Of a DNA stretch of 64,000 bases, positions 24,839-33,914 are shown piece by piece (within the stretch, counting starts at the first letter, position 1; every line of letters starts with the position of its first letter). Origin of the DNA: Alsobacter sp045348435 (GTDB taxonomy: Bacteria; Pseudomonadota; Alphaproteobacteria; Rhizobiales; Beijerinckiaceae). A program made the translations under genes and the position numbers. The stretch lies in contig NZ_CP157484.1 in assembly GCF_045348435.1 (NCBI RefSeq), positions 2,976,001 through 3,040,000 of the forward strand. The letters run 5' to 3'. The notes below the pieces were generated by a model. That model saw only the letters and a list, made by a program, of their open reading frames with translations. It was not told the origin of the DNA and did not search any database.

Positions 24839-25795
24839 TCAGCCTCCGCGCGGGAACTCCAGGCCCATCTCGCGGTAGCGGGCCGGGTCGTCGGCCCAGT
24901 TCTCCCGCACCTTGACGAAGAGGAAGAGGTGAACCTTCGTCTCGGCCGCCTCCGCGATCTCCTTGCGGGACATCTCGCCGATCGCCTTGATGGTCTGCCC
25001 GCCCTTGCCCAGCACGATCTTGCGCTGGCTCTCGCGCGTCACGTAGATCGTCTGCTCCACCCGGGCCGAACCGTCCTTCATCACCGTCCACTGGTCGGTC
25101 TCGACGGTGGACTGGTAGGGCAGCTCGTCATGCAGGCGCTCGAACATCTTCTCGCGGGTGATCTCCGCGGCCAGGATGCGCAGCGGCGCGTCCGAGACCT
25201 GGTCCTCGGGGTAGAGCCATGGCCCCTCGGCCATCATGCCGGCCAGCACCTGCCGCACCTTGTCGACCCCGTCGCCGTTGAGGGCGGAGATCATGAAGGT
25301 CTCGCGGAAGGCGTGGCGGGCGTTGAGGTCCTGCGCCAGGGCCAGCAGCCGGGTCCGGTCCACGGTATCGATCTTGTTCAGGATCAACACCTTGGGCCGC
25401 TTCAGCTCACCCAGTTTCTCCAGGATCGACTCGACCTCCTCGTCGACGCCCTTGCGGGCGTCCACCAACAGGGCGACCACGTCGGCGTCGCCCGCGCCGC
25501 CCCAGGCGGAGGTCACCATGGCGCGGTCGAGCCGGCGCTTCGGGGCGAAGATGCCGGGCGTGTCGACCACGATGATCTGCGACGCGCCCTCCAGGGCGAT
25601 GCCCCGCACGAGCGCGCGCGTCGTCTGCACCTTGCGCGACACGATCGACACCTTCGCGCCCACGAGGGCGTTGATCAGCGTCGACTTGCCGGCGTTCGGC
25701 GCGCCGATCAGGGCCACGAAGCCGCAACGGCTGCCCTCGCGCTCCGTCTCGGAGGCGGGCGCCCGCGGCTCGGTCGTGGCGGGTTCATCGGTCAT
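24839..25795 (-). CDS. era: GTPase Era
   Basis: A 318-residue ribosome-assembly GTPase that binds the 3' end of 16S rRNA. The G1 loop GAPNAGKS is at 31-38, DTPG at 78-81 and NKID at 140-143. The C-terminal KH domain shows VLGKGGQTIKAIGEMSRKEI. The first ~20 residues are an acidic, Pro-containing extension. It starts 3 bases after rnc ends, the common rnc-era pairing. Confidence 0.96.
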   Translation of the reverse strand: MTDEPATTEPRAPASETEREGSRCGFVALIGAPNAGKSTLINALVGAKVSIVSRKVQTTRALVRGIALEGASQIIVVDTPGIFAPKRRLDRAMVTSAWGGAGDADVVALLVDARKGVDEEVESILEKLGELKRPKVLILNKIDTVDRTRLLALAQDLNARHAFRETFMISALNGDGVDKVRQVLAGMMAEGPWLYPEDQVSDAPLRILAAEITREKMFERLHDELPYQSTVETDQWTVMKDGSARVEQTIYVTRESQRKIVLGKGGQTIKAIGEMSRKEIAEAAETKVHLFLFVKVRENWADDPARYREMGLEFPRGG

Positions 25796-25798
25796 CGT

Positions 25799-26503
25799 TC
25801 AATCCTTCAGAACGCCTTCGCGGCGCAGAAACGCTTCGGCGGCGGCCTGTTCGGCCAGCCTCTTGGACCGCCCCTCCCCGTCGCAGGGCTCGAAGCCCGC
25901 GACGACGGCGGCGATCCGGAACATCGGCGCGTGGTCCGGCCCGGACCGGACGCGCTCCTCATAGACCGGCACCGGACGCGCGAGGCCCAGCGCCCATTCC
26001 TGCAGCATCGACTTGGGATCGCGGGTCGCCCGGCCGGGCTCGCTCATCTTGGGCCCGAACGCGCGCTCCACGAGAGCCTGCGCCGCCTCAAAGCCGCCGT
26101 CCAGATAAACCGCAGCGATCACCGCCTCGCAGACGTCGCCCAGAATGGCTTCCTTCTTGCGCAGGCCCGACTGGCTTTCCCCGATCCCGAGGCGGATGAA
26201 AGGCCCGACGTCCCACTGCAGGGCGACTTCGGCGCAGGTCTCCTTGCGGACCAGATGGCCGAGCCGGCGCGAGAGCTCGCCCTCGCTGGCCTTCGGGAAG
26301 GCGCGGTAGAGCATCTCGGCCACCGCCAGGCCGAGCACGCGGTCGCCCAGGAACTCCAGCCGCTGGTAGTGCGGTCCGTTCGCCGGCGTGCCGGGGAGCG
26401 CGCTGATATGGGTGAGCGCCCGGTCGATGAGCGCGCGGTCCTTGAAGACGTGGCCGATGGAGTGTTCCAGGACGGCGAGGTCGGGCTTGGGTCGGCGGGC
26501 CAT
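25799..26503 (-). CDS. rnc: Ribonuclease III
   Basis: A 234-residue double-strand-specific endonuclease that processes rRNA precursors and structured mRNAs. The signature QRLEFLGDRVLGLAVAEML holds the metal ligands Glu50 and Asp54; the dsRNA-binding domain occupies about 160-230 (DPKSMLQEWAL ... EAFLRREGVL). It lies between lepB and era, the usual order lepB-rnc-era, with single-digit spacing. Confidence 0.96.
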   Translation of the reverse strand: MARRPKPDLAVLEHSIGHVFKDRALIDRALTHISALPGTPANGPHYQRLEFLGDRVLGLAVAEMLYRAFPKASEGELSRRLGHLVRKETCAEVALQWDVGPFIRLGIGESQSGLRKKEAILGDVCEAVIAAVYLDGGFEAAQALVERAFGPKMSEPGRATRDPKSMLQEWALGLARPVPVYEERVRSGPDHAPMFRIAAVVAGFEPCDGEGRSKRLAEQAAAEAFLRREGVLKD

Positions 26504-26509
26504 GGACCC

Positions 26510-27295
26510 TCAGTGCACGGGCTTGAACAGGCGGTTCCAGCGCACCGTCCAGGGCCACTCCCACACCTTCCAGGCCGCGCCCTCCTCGTTGACCGAGAAG
26601 AAGATGATCTCGGCGCGCCCGACGAAGTTCTCGAACGGCACGTAGCCGACGCCCTGGGAGGTCATGTCGCGGCTGTCGAGAGAGTTGTCGCGGTTGTCGC
26701 CCATCATGAAGAAATTGCCGGCCGGCACCTGGTAGACCGGCGTGTTGCGGCCGAGCTTGTTGCCGTAGATGTCCAGCTCCTGGATGACGTAGCTGATGCC
26801 GTTGGGCAGCGTCTCGCGATAGAAGGTGGCCCGGTCGCGGTAGCCGGCGCCGGCGGAGACGTCCTGCTTGCCGACGGCCTCCTTCTTGATGGCCTGGCCG
26901 TTGATGGTGAGGATGCCGTCGACCATCTGGATGCGGTCGCCCGGCAGGCCGATGACGCGCTTGATGTAGTCGGTCGAGTTGTCCCGCGGCAGCTTGAACA
27001 CCGCGATGTCGCCGCGCTGAGGTTCCGCCGCCCAGACGCGGCCGTTGAAGAGCGGCGGGCTGAATGGGAACGAATATTTGGAATAGCCGTAGCTGTATTT
27101 CGACACGAACAGGTAGTCGCCGATCAGCAGGGTCGGGATCAGCGACCCGGACGGAATGTTGAACGGCTGGAACAGGAAGGTGCGCACCACCAGGGCGATC
27201 AGGAGCGCCTGGACGACGACCTTGATCGTCTCGAGGACGCCGCCCTCATCGGCCGTTTTCGTCGTCTTCGCCACGCGGGTCGGCTCCGTCATCAT
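26510..27295 (-). CDS. lepB: Signal peptidase I
   Basis: A 261-residue inner-membrane protease that removes signal peptides. One N-terminal membrane segment (about 24-42) precedes the catalytic motif NIPSGSLIPTLLIGD, with Ser51 as the nucleophile by comparison with E. coli, and Lys112 in YIKRVIGLPGD as the general base. GDNRDNSLDSRDM is box E. Leu replaces the usual Met after the catalytic Ser. The gene opens with ATGATG, so either codon may be used. Confidence 0.95.
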   Translation of the reverse strand: MMTEPTRVAKTTKTADEGGVLETIKVVVQALLIALVVRTFLFQPFNIPSGSLIPTLLIGDYLFVSKYSYGYSKYSFPFSPPLFNGRVWAAEPQRGDIAVFKLPRDNSTDYIKRVIGLPGDRIQMVDGILTINGQAIKKEAVGKQDVSAGAGYRDRATFYRETLPNGISYVIQELDIYGNKLGRNTPVYQVPAGNFFMMGDNRDNSLDSRDMTSQGVGYVPFENFVGRAEIIFFSVNEEGAAWKVWEWPWTVRWNRLFKPVH

Positions 27296-27488
27296 GCGTC
27301 CTCATCGCGCCCCGATCGCACGTCCCGGGACAGACCCCGCGAGACTGTCGTCCTGACGATGGCCGGTCCGGCGGCCTGCCGCACCCGGGACGCCCGGCGC
27401 CGGTATAGACCTCGCCTCGGCCCAAGGCAACGCGGCTGGGCGCGGCGGCCTCGGGGATCCCGGCGGGATGCCGGGCGGCTGTCCGCCT

Positions 27489-27902
27489 TCAGGCGCCCGC
27501 CGGCGCCACCAGCCGCGCCTCGATGATCACGAAGGCCTGGGCGAGCGGGTGCTCGTCGGTCAGCGTCACATGGATGACGGCCTCGTGGCCGGGAGGCGTC
27601 AGCGCCTTCAGGCGCTCCGCCGCGCCGCCCGTGAGCGCCATGGTGGGGGCGCCGGAGCGCAGGTTCACCACGCCCATGTCGCGCATGAACACGCCTTGAT
27701 GGAAGCCCGTGCCGAGCGCCTTGGAGCAGGCCTCCTTGGCAGCGAAGCGCTTGGCGTAGGTCCCGGCGCGGTCGGCGCGGCGTTCGGCCTTGGCCTGCTC
27801 GACGGGGGTGAAGCAGCGCGCGACGAAGCGGTCCTTGTAGCGCTCCAGCGTCTGCTCGATCCGCCGGATGTCGCACAGATCCGAGCCGATGCCGATGATC
27901 AT
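27489..27902 (-). CDS. acpS: Holo-[acyl-carrier-protein] synthase
   Basis: A 137-residue enzyme that transfers 4'-phosphopantetheine from CoA to the acyl carrier protein. The signature motifs are IIGIGSDLCDIRRIE at the N terminus, RFVARCFTPVEQ, and YAKRFAAKEACSKALGTG with the metal-binding Glu. It overlaps pdxJ by ATGA, so the two are translationally coupled, as is common in proteobacteria. Confidence 0.96.
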   Translation of the reverse strand: MIIGIGSDLCDIRRIEQTLERYKDRFVARCFTPVEQAKAERRADRAGTYAKRFAAKEACSKALGTGFHQGVFMRDMGVVNLRSGAPTMALTGGAAERLKALTPPGHEAVIHVTLTDEHPLAQAFVIIEARLVAPAGA

Positions 27903-28660
27903 GCCCGGGTCGCCCGCTCCCGGCCGGCCGTCATGGCGGCGCGCATCCGCGCGATCGCGGCGTCGAGGCCGACGAACACGGCCTCGCCGATCAGGAAATG
28001 GCCGATGTTGAACTCCACGAAGTCCGGCACGCCGGCCAGCCGCTCGGCCGTGTCGAAATCGAGCCCGTGCCCGGCGTGCATCTCCAGGCCGAGAGACGCG
28101 CCCAGCGCCGCGCCGCGCGCCAGGCGCTGGAACTCGGCTTCGGCGCGGTCGGCCTCGCCATGCTCGACGGCGTCGCACCACGACCCGGCATGCAGCTCGA
28201 CGACCGGCGCCCCAAGCTGGACGGCCATGCGGATGGCGGCTTCGTCGGCCTCGATGAACAGGCTCACCCGGCTCCCCGCCTCGCCGAGACGCCGCACGAT
28301 GGGCGCGAGCTCGTTGTGGCCCTTCACGACGTCGAGCCCGCCCTCAGTGGTGCGCTCGGTCCGCTTCTCGGGCACGAGGCACACGGCGTGCGGCTTCACC
28401 GCCAGAGCGATGGCGACCATCTCGTCGGTCGCCGCCATCTCGAAATTCAGCGGCTTGGAGATCTCCGCCCGCAGGCGCCGGATGTCCTCGTCGCGAATAT
28501 GCCGGCGATCCTCGCGCAGATGCGCCGTGATCCCGTCCGCCCCGGCCGCGATGGCCTGCAGGGCGGCGCGCACCGGATCGGGCCTCGCGCCGCCGCGCGC
28601 GTTGCGCAGGGTGGCGACGTGGTCGATGTTGACGCCGAGGCGAAGCGGAGGCAGCGGCAT
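27899..28660 (-). CDS. pdxJ: Pyridoxine 5'-phosphate synthase
   Basis: A 253-residue TIM-barrel enzyme that joins 1-deoxyxylulose 5-phosphate and 3-amino-2-oxopropyl phosphate in DXP-dependent vitamin B6 synthesis. It starts RLGVNIDHVATLRNARG, a family hallmark, and shows GADGITAHLREDRRHI, KPHAVCLVPEKR and LHAGSWCD. A short C-terminal basic tail is non-conserved. It follows pyrE by only three bases. Confidence 0.97.
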   Translation of the reverse strand: MPLPPLRLGVNIDHVATLRNARGGARPDPVRAALQAIAAGADGITAHLREDRRHIRDEDIRRLRAEISKPLNFEMAATDEMVAIALAVKPHAVCLVPEKRTERTTEGGLDVVKGHNELAPIVRRLGEAGSRVSLFIEADEAAIRMAVQLGAPVVELHAGSWCDAVEHGEADRAEAEFQRLARGAALGASLGLEMHAGHGLDFDTAERLAGVPDFVEFNIGHFLIGEAVFVGLDAAIARMRAAMTAGRERATRA

Positions 28661-28663
28661 GGC

Positions 28664-29251
28664 TCAGGCCTTCAATCCGCGGCTGCCGGGCTTGGTCGCC
28701 GGGATGGCGGCCAACTCGGGCGGCAGCGCGTCGGGAGAATAGGTGGGAATGTCGAGCTGGGCGAGACTGACGAGGTCGACCCCGATCGAGGCCGAGCCGC
28801 CGGACCGGTCGATCAGGCACGCCGCGCCGACCAGCGTCCCAGGATGCTCGCGGATGGCCGCGATGCACTCGCGGGAGGAGAGCCCCGTGGTGATGATGTC
28901 CTCCACCATCAGGACGCGCGCGCCCTCGGGGATCTCAAAGCCGCGCCGCAGCCGGAACCGGCCGTCCTCGCGCTCCACGAAGATCGCCTTGGCCCCGAGA
29001 TGGCGGGCGGTCTCGTAGCCCGGGACGATGCCGCCCACCGCGGGCGAGACCACGACGTCGATCGTGCCGAAGGCCGCCTGCGCCTTCTCGGCCAGCGCCT
29101 TGCACAGGCGCTCGGTGCGCACCGGATCCTGGAAGATGAACATCTTCTGCAGGAACACCGGGCTGCGAAGGCCCGACGACAGAATGAAATGCCCCTCGAG
29201 CAGCGCTCCGGCGTCGCGGAACTCAGCCAAAACCTCGTCTTTGGTCATCAT
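28664..29251 (-). CDS. pyrE: Orotate phosphoribosyltransferase
   Basis: A 195-residue enzyme making orotidine 5'-phosphate from orotate and PRPP in pyrimidine synthesis. The N-terminal GALLEGHFILSSGLRSPVF and the PRPP loop VLMVEDIITTGLSS are clear. I choose the first ATG of an ATGATG pair at 29251, preceded by AGGGGTGG; an in-frame ATG at 29278 and an earlier one at 29302 would add unconserved residues. It heads the pyrE-pdxJ-acpS unit. Confidence 0.94.
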   Translation of the reverse strand: MMTKDEVLAEFRDAGALLEGHFILSSGLRSPVFLQKMFIFQDPVRTERLCKALAEKAQAAFGTIDVVVSPAVGGIVPGYETARHLGAKAIFVEREDGRFRLRRGFEIPEGARVLMVEDIITTGLSSRECIAAIREHPGTLVGAACLIDRSGGSASIGVDLVSLAQLDIPTYSPDALPPELAAIPATKPGSRGLKA

Positions 29252-29356
29252 GCGCCACCCCTTCAGCGCCTCTGCCATCGCAGAAGGCGCGGAGCCTTGC
29301 AAGAGCCCCGGCGGCGAGCGCCGTCGCGGCGAAAGATCCCCCGGCCTGACCCGCCT

Positions 29357-31570
29357 TCAGCCGTTGACGCGCTGGACGTCGCTCACCACGGGCTTGGCCC
29401 TGAGCTGGTTCATGATGGCGTTGAGGTGCTTGAGGTTCCAGACCTCCACGTCGATCACGACGTCGCGGAAGTCGGACGTGCTCTTGCCCGTCACCGAGAT
29501 GGAATCGATGTTGCCGTCATTATCGCCGATGATCTGGGCGATCTGCGCCAGGGTCCCCGGCTCGTTGATGGCCGTGATGGCGATCTGCGCCGGGAAGCGC
29601 TGCGGCTCGGTCTCGTCGATGTCCCAGCGCACGTCCAGCCAGCGGTCCGGCTGGTCGTCGAAGGCCGTCAGGGCGGGCGACTGGATCGGATAGATGGTGA
29701 TGCCGTCGCCCGGCGTCAGGATGCCGACGATGCGGTCGCCCGGCACCGCGCCGCCATTGGGCGCGAAGCGGACGGGCAGGTCGCCGTTGAGGCCGCGGAT
29801 CGGGATGGAGCGCCGGGCGTCGGCGCCGGTGCCCGCTCCCGGCACCTTGAAGACGAGACCCTCGGCCTTCTTGATGCCGAACCAGCCGCCCTCGGTGCGG
29901 TCGGCCTCGGGACCCGCCGCGCGCTCCTCCTTGTAGTCGGGGTGCACGGCCTTGACGACGTCGCCGGAGAAGATCTCGCCCCGGCCCACGGCGGCCAGCA
30001 CGTCCTCCAGCGAGGTGCGGGCCAGGCGCGGCAGCGCCGCCTTCAGCTTCTCCTCCGAGAAGGGCTTCTTGCCCCTCTCGAAGGCGCGCTCGACGATCTG
30101 CCGGCCGAGCCCGGCATATTGCTTGCGCACGGCGGCCCGGGTGGCGCGCCGGATGGCGGCCCGCGCCTTGCCGGTCACCACGATCGCTTCCCAGGCGGCC
30201 GGCGGCGTCTGGCCCGGGGCCCGGGCGATCTCCACCTCGTCGCCATTGTGCAGCTCGGACAGCAACGGGACGATGCGCCCGTTGACCTTGCAGCCGACCG
30301 CCGTGTTGCCGACGTCGGTGTGGACCGCATAGGCGAAGTCGATCGGCGTCGCCCCGCGCGGCAGCGCGATAAGGCGGCCCTTGGGCGTGAAGCAGAACAC
30401 CTGGTCGTGGAAGAGCTCGAGCTTGGTGTGCTCCAGGAACTCCTCGGGGCTGTCGCCCTCCGCCAGCGTCTCCACCGTGCGGCGCAGCCACTCATAGGCG
30501 CGGCTCTCGCGCGCCAGGGCCGAGCGGTCGGCGGCGCGGTTGTCCTTGTAGAGCGCATGGGCGGCGATGCCGAACTCGGCGATCCGGTCCATCTGCTCGG
30601 TGCGGATCTGCAGTTCGACGCGCTGGCGGCCCGGGCCCACCACGGTGGTGTGCAGCGAGCGGTAGTCGTTCTGCTTGGGGGTGGAGATGTAGTCCTTGAA
30701 CCGCCCCGGCACGCCCGGCCAGGTGGTGTGGACGATGCCCAGCACCGCGTAGCAGGAGGGCACGTCGGCGGCCATGATGCGGAAGCCGAAGATGTCGGAG
30801 AGCTGTTCGAACGACACCGACTTGCGCTCCATCTTCTTCCAGATGGAGTAGGCCCGCTTGCGCCGGCCCTTGACGCTGGCCTTGAGCCCGTGGGCGCCGA
30901 GCTTGGCCGTGAGCTCGCGCTCGATCTCCTCGATGACGCCGCCGCTCTTGTTGGAGATCTCGTCCAGCCGCGCCTGGATCATGCCGTGCGCCTCGGGCGA
31001 GAAATGCCGGAAGGCGAGGTCCTCGAGCTCCTCGCGCATCTCCTGCATGCCCATGCGGCCGGCCAGCGGCGCGTAGATGTCGAGCGTCTCCTCGGCGATG
31101 CGGGTGCGCTTCTCCGGCGGCACGAAATGCAGCGTGCGCATGTTGTGGAGGCGGTCCGCGAGCTTGACCAGCAGGACGCGCACGTCGTCGGCGATCGCCA
31201 GCAGCAGCTTGCGGAAATTCTCCGCCTGCGCGGCCTTCTTGGAGACGAGGTCGAGCTTCTTGATCTTGGTGAGGCCGTCGACCAGCGCGCCGATCTCGTG
31301 GCCGAAGAGGTGGTCGATCTCCTCGCGCGTCGCCTCGGTGTCCTCGATCGTGTCGTGCAGCACCGCCGCCACGATGGTGGCGTCGTCGAGCCGCAGCTTG
31401 GTGAGGATCGCGGCGACCTCGAGCGGATGCGACATGTAGGGATCGCCGGAGGCGCGCTTCTGCGTCCCATGCGCCTTCATGGCGTACACATAGGCGCGGT
31501 TCAGCAACGCCTCGTCGGCGTTCGGATTGTAGCTCTTGACCCGCTCGACCAGCTCGTATTGCCGCATCAT
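29357..31570 (-). CDS. rsh: Bifunctional (p)ppGpp synthetase/hydrolase (Rsh)
   Basis: A 737-residue RelA/SpoT homologue that makes and degrades the starvation alarmone ppGpp. The HD hydrolase domain shows YMSHPLEVAAIL and VAAVLHDTIEDTEAT, so hydrolysis should be active; the synthetase domain has RGRRKRAYSIWKKM and YRSLHTTVVGP; the TGS domain follows (VFCFTPKGRLIALPRGATPI) and a C-terminal ACT domain ends the protein. Alphaproteobacteria normally have one such enzyme. It lies downstream of rpoZ, as in many proteobacteria. Confidence 0.96.
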   Translation of the reverse strand: MMRQYELVERVKSYNPNADEALLNRAYVYAMKAHGTQKRASGDPYMSHPLEVAAILTKLRLDDATIVAAVLHDTIEDTEATREEIDHLFGHEIGALVDGLTKIKKLDLVSKKAAQAENFRKLLLAIADDVRVLLVKLADRLHNMRTLHFVPPEKRTRIAEETLDIYAPLAGRMGMQEMREELEDLAFRHFSPEAHGMIQARLDEISNKSGGVIEEIERELTAKLGAHGLKASVKGRRKRAYSIWKKMERKSVSFEQLSDIFGFRIMAADVPSCYAVLGIVHTTWPGVPGRFKDYISTPKQNDYRSLHTTVVGPGRQRVELQIRTEQMDRIAEFGIAAHALYKDNRAADRSALARESRAYEWLRRTVETLAEGDSPEEFLEHTKLELFHDQVFCFTPKGRLIALPRGATPIDFAYAVHTDVGNTAVGCKVNGRIVPLLSELHNGDEVEIARAPGQTPPAAWEAIVVTGKARAAIRRATRAAVRKQYAGLGRQIVERAFERGKKPFSEEKLKAALPRLARTSLEDVLAAVGRGEIFSGDVVKAVHPDYKEERAAGPEADRTEGGWFGIKKAEGLVFKVPGAGTGADARRSIPIRGLNGDLPVRFAPNGGAVPGDRIVGILTPGDGITIYPIQSPALTAFDDQPDRWLDVRWDIDETEPQRFPAQIAITAINEPGTLAQIAQIIGDNDGNIDSISVTGKSTSDFRDVVIDVEVWNLKHLNAIMNQLRAKPVVSDVQRVNG

Positions 31571-31780
31571 GGGCGGCGCACCTCGCGCATCCTCGACGCT
31601 TCGCGCCCGGCCGAATCCGCGATCCGGCGCGACGCGCGGCGTCCCACGCGCTTAGTATCGGGGCCCGCAGCGGCCTCCGCAACACGTCGCCGACCTAAGC
31701 ATCTGAAAACGTGACACAAGGCCGCTATGCGCCCAGCCGGCGCCTGGGCCCGGGGAGCGGGGCCGCACCGCGGACGCAAA

Positions 31781-31806
31781 AAAGCCCGGCGCGAGGGCCG
31801 GGCTTT
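31781..31806 (-). terminator. Intrinsic terminator of rpoZ
   Basis: Arms AAAGCCCGGC (31781-31790) and GCCGGGCTTT (31797-31806) with a six-base loop. On the minus strand the stem is followed by a T-rich run (TTTTTTGCG), a strong intrinsic terminator 28 bases after the rpoZ stop. It implies rsh needs its own promoter in the following 200 bases. Confidence 0.85.
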
Positions 31807-31833
31807 GCAACTAAAGGTTGGAAGAAGGGCGAT

Positions 31834-32229
31834 TCACTCGCCTTCGTCGTCGGTCTCGGCCGGGGGAACGAGGCCCTCGAGGCCGCGCAGCAGGTCTTCC
31901 TCGGTCATGCGGTCGAACTCGACGGCCGCATCCTCGCCGCCGCCGCCGGCGTCCGCGGACGCGCCGATCATCGGCACCGACTCAGGCTCCGGCTCGTCCA
32001 CGTCCACATGCTTCTGCAGCGAGTGGATGAGGTCCTCCTGGAGATCCTCGGGCGAGATGGTGGTGTCGGCGATCTCGCGCAGCGCCACGACGGGGTTCTT
32101 GTCCCGGTCGCGGTCCACCGTCAGGGGCGAGCCGGACGAGATCATCCGGGCCCGGTGGCTGGCGAGCAGGACGAGTTCGAATCGGTTATCGACCTTGTCG
32201 ATGCAGTCTTCGACGGTGACGCGAGCCAT
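31834..32229 (-). CDS. rpoZ: RNA polymerase omega subunit
   Basis: A 131-residue omega subunit that helps assemble RNA polymerase and, with DksA, mediates ppGpp effects. The conserved core is MARVTVEDCIDKVDNRFELV, LASHRARMISSG and DKNPVVALREIAD. The C-terminal ~60 residues are acidic and Gly-rich, as in other Rhizobiales. The start at 32229 is fixed by this conserved MARVTVEDC sequence. Confidence 0.96.
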   Translation of the reverse strand: MARVTVEDCIDKVDNRFELVLLASHRARMISSGSPLTVDRDRDKNPVVALREIADTTISPEDLQEDLIHSLQKHVDVDEPEPESVPMIGASADAGGGGEDAAVEFDRMTEEDLLRGLEGLVPPAETDDEGE

Positions 32230-32349
32230 GAACGCTCCGTGGGGCCTGAAGGTGGGCCAGAGGTGAAACAGCGCTTGAAGCGGAGCGTCGGCTGATACAC
32301 TCTTGCGGCGGCTCGCGCAAGCGAAGCCCGTCGCGGGATTCTGCGTCAC

Positions 32350-32597
32350 TCATCCATGTCCGGCAAATCCCCCCCGTTTGCCATATCTATAGATCGTTCC
32401 GGTTGCGGCTTGACTTGCTGATCCCGCCCATCTCTAAAATGCGCAACTAATGGTTGAACAGCCATAGGCTTACGCATTTTTTGCGCTTTTCGATGATCCT
32501 GACGGCGACCTTGCAGGCGCTGCGGAGAAAGTGACATCGAGGCCGCGCGCGATTTGGGTGTCGACAGCCGATGGCCGCCGGATATTTGGGAAACATC
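32350..32597. other. AT-richer intergenic region between rpoZ and the NYN gene
   Basis: A divergent region with no gene. TTGACT at 32410-32415 and CTAAAA at 32434-32439 (18-base spacing) form a plausible rightward promoter. An inverted repeat AAAATGCG (32436-32443) / CGCATTTT (32473-32480) overlaps the -10 side, a possible operator. The rpoZ promoter should also lie at the left end. Confidence 0.45.
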
Positions 32598-33206
32598 ATG
32601 CAGACTGAGCGCACGGCACTTTTTATCGATGGCGCCAATCTCTATGCGACCGCCAAGGCGCTGGGTTTTGACATCGACTACAAGCGGCTTCTGAAGGAAT
32701 TCCACACCCGTGGGTATCTGGTCCGCGCCTTCTATTACACGGCCCTGATCGAAGACCAGGAGTACTCCTCCATCCGGCCGCTGATCGACTGGCTCGATTA
32801 CAACGGCTACCGCGTCGTCACGAAGCCGACCAAGGAGTTCGTGGACTCCACCGGGCGCCGCAAGGTCAAGGGCAACATGGACATCGAGCTCGCGATCGAC
32901 GCGCTCGAGCTCGCGCCCTACATCAACCACATGGTGCTGTTCTCCGGCGATGGCGACTTCCGGTCGCTGGTCGAGGCGATGCAGCGCCGGGGCGTGCGCG
33001 TGTCGGTGGTCTCGACGATCACCTCCCAGCCCCCGATGGTCGCCGACGAGCTGCGCCGGCAGGCCGACGAGTTCATCGACATCGTCACTTTGGTTCCCAA
33101 GATCGGGCGCGATCCCTCCGAGCGCGCCGAGCGCCCCGCCCGGACCTTCGAGCGCCGCCCGCATCGCGATCCGGGCGCCATCGACGATCCGAGCCAGGAC
33201 GTGTAA
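32598..33206 (+). CDS. LabA-like NYN-domain protein
   Basis: A 202-residue protein with the PIN-like NYN fold: TALFIDGANLYATAKALG with the first acidic residue, GNMDIELAIDALELAP, and HMVLFSGDGDFRSLVEAMQ with the acidic SGDGDF motif. NYN proteins are predicted metal-dependent RNases; LabA/DUF88 members are poorly characterised. The C-terminal ~35 residues are a basic disordered tail (ERPARTFERRPHRD) that could contact RNA. I prefer ATG 32598 to the in-frame ATG at 32571 because the fold begins at once. Confidence 0.88.
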   Translation: MQTERTALFIDGANLYATAKALGFDIDYKRLLKEFHTRGYLVRAFYYTALIEDQEYSSIRPLIDWLDYNGYRVVTKPTKEFVDSTGRRKVKGNMDIELAIDALELAPYINHMVLFSGDGDFRSLVEAMQRRGVRVSVVSTITSQPPMVADELRRQADEFIDIVTLVPKIGRDPSERAERPARTFERRPHRDPGAIDDPSQDV

Positions 33207-33215
33207 TCAGGCCTT

Positions 33216-33911
33216 ATGGCCTCTCCGCTTTCAGCCCCCGGCCCTCACGGCGCCGGGGGTTCTTCGTTTCACCGGCACGATCCTGACCGGGACTGCCCGA
33301 TCTGTCCGCGGCTCGTCGCCTTCAGGCAGGCCGCCAGGTCTCGCGAGCCAGGATGGTGGAACGGGCCCGTTCCGTCCTTCGGCGATCCGAACGCGCGGCT
33401 CCTGGTCGTCGGGCTCGCGCCGGGGCTGCGCGGGGCCAACCGCACCGGCCGGCCTTTCACGGGCGACTTCGCCGGCGACCTCCTCTACGAGACGCTGCTC
33501 GCCTTCGGCTTCGCCGAGGGGATCTACCGGGCGAGCCCGGACGACGGGCTCAGGCTCGTGGACTGCTGCCTCACCAATGCGGTGCGCTGCGTGCCTCCCG
33601 AGAACAAGCCGGTCGGCGCCGAGATCGCCGCCTGCCGACCCTTCCTGACCGGGACGCTCGACGCGCTGCCGCGCCTGCGCGCCGTGGTGGCGCTCGGCCG
33701 AATCGCCCACGAATCGACGCTGCGCGCGCTGGCCCGCCGCCAGGACGACCACCGCTTCGCTCACAACGCGCGGCACGAGATGGGCGGCGGCGTCGCGCTG
33801 TTCGACAGCTATCACTGCTCCCGCTACAACACCTCCACACGGCGTCTCACGCCGGAGATGTTCCGCGAGGTCTTCGCGGGCGTCCGCGCCTTCCTGGACC
33901 AGGAGGGCTGA
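33216..33911 (+). CDS. Family-5 (UDGb) uracil-DNA glycosylase
   Basis: A 231-residue base-excision repair enzyme. Family-5 features are seen: the N-terminal iron-sulfur pair Cys27/Cys30 (CPICPRL) with Cys125 and Cys140 as the likely other ligands, motif A GLAPGLRGANRTGRPFTGD and motif B SYHCSRYNTSTRRLT. Family-5 enzymes remove uracil and some deaminated purines and lack the usual catalytic Asp in motif A. It begins nine bases after the NYN gene, so the two are probably one transcript. Confidence 0.92.
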   Translation: MASPLSAPGPHGAGGSSFHRHDPDRDCPICPRLVAFRQAARSREPGWWNGPVPSFGDPNARLLVVGLAPGLRGANRTGRPFTGDFAGDLLYETLLAFGFAEGIYRASPDDGLRLVDCCLTNAVRCVPPENKPVGAEIAACRPFLTGTLDALPRLRAVVALGRIAHESTLRALARRQDDHRFAHNARHEMGGGVALFDSYHCSRYNTSTRRLTPEMFREVFAGVRAFLDQEG

Positions 33912-33914
33912 GCC

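Noticed and set aside
24158..27526. Very long rightward open frame (over 1,100 codons) across recO, era, rnc and lepB
   Set aside because: It lies antisense to four confidently identified genes, has no domain and shows the His/Arg/Asp/Ala-rich composition typical of the antisense of high-GC genes.
27998..31714. Rightward open frame of over 1,200 codons
   Set aside because: Antisense to pdxJ, pyrE and rsh; stop codons are rare on this strand only because of GC skew at codon position three.
32447..32638. Leftward small open frame
   Set aside because: It overlaps the promoter and start of the NYN gene, with no ribosome binding site or conserved features.
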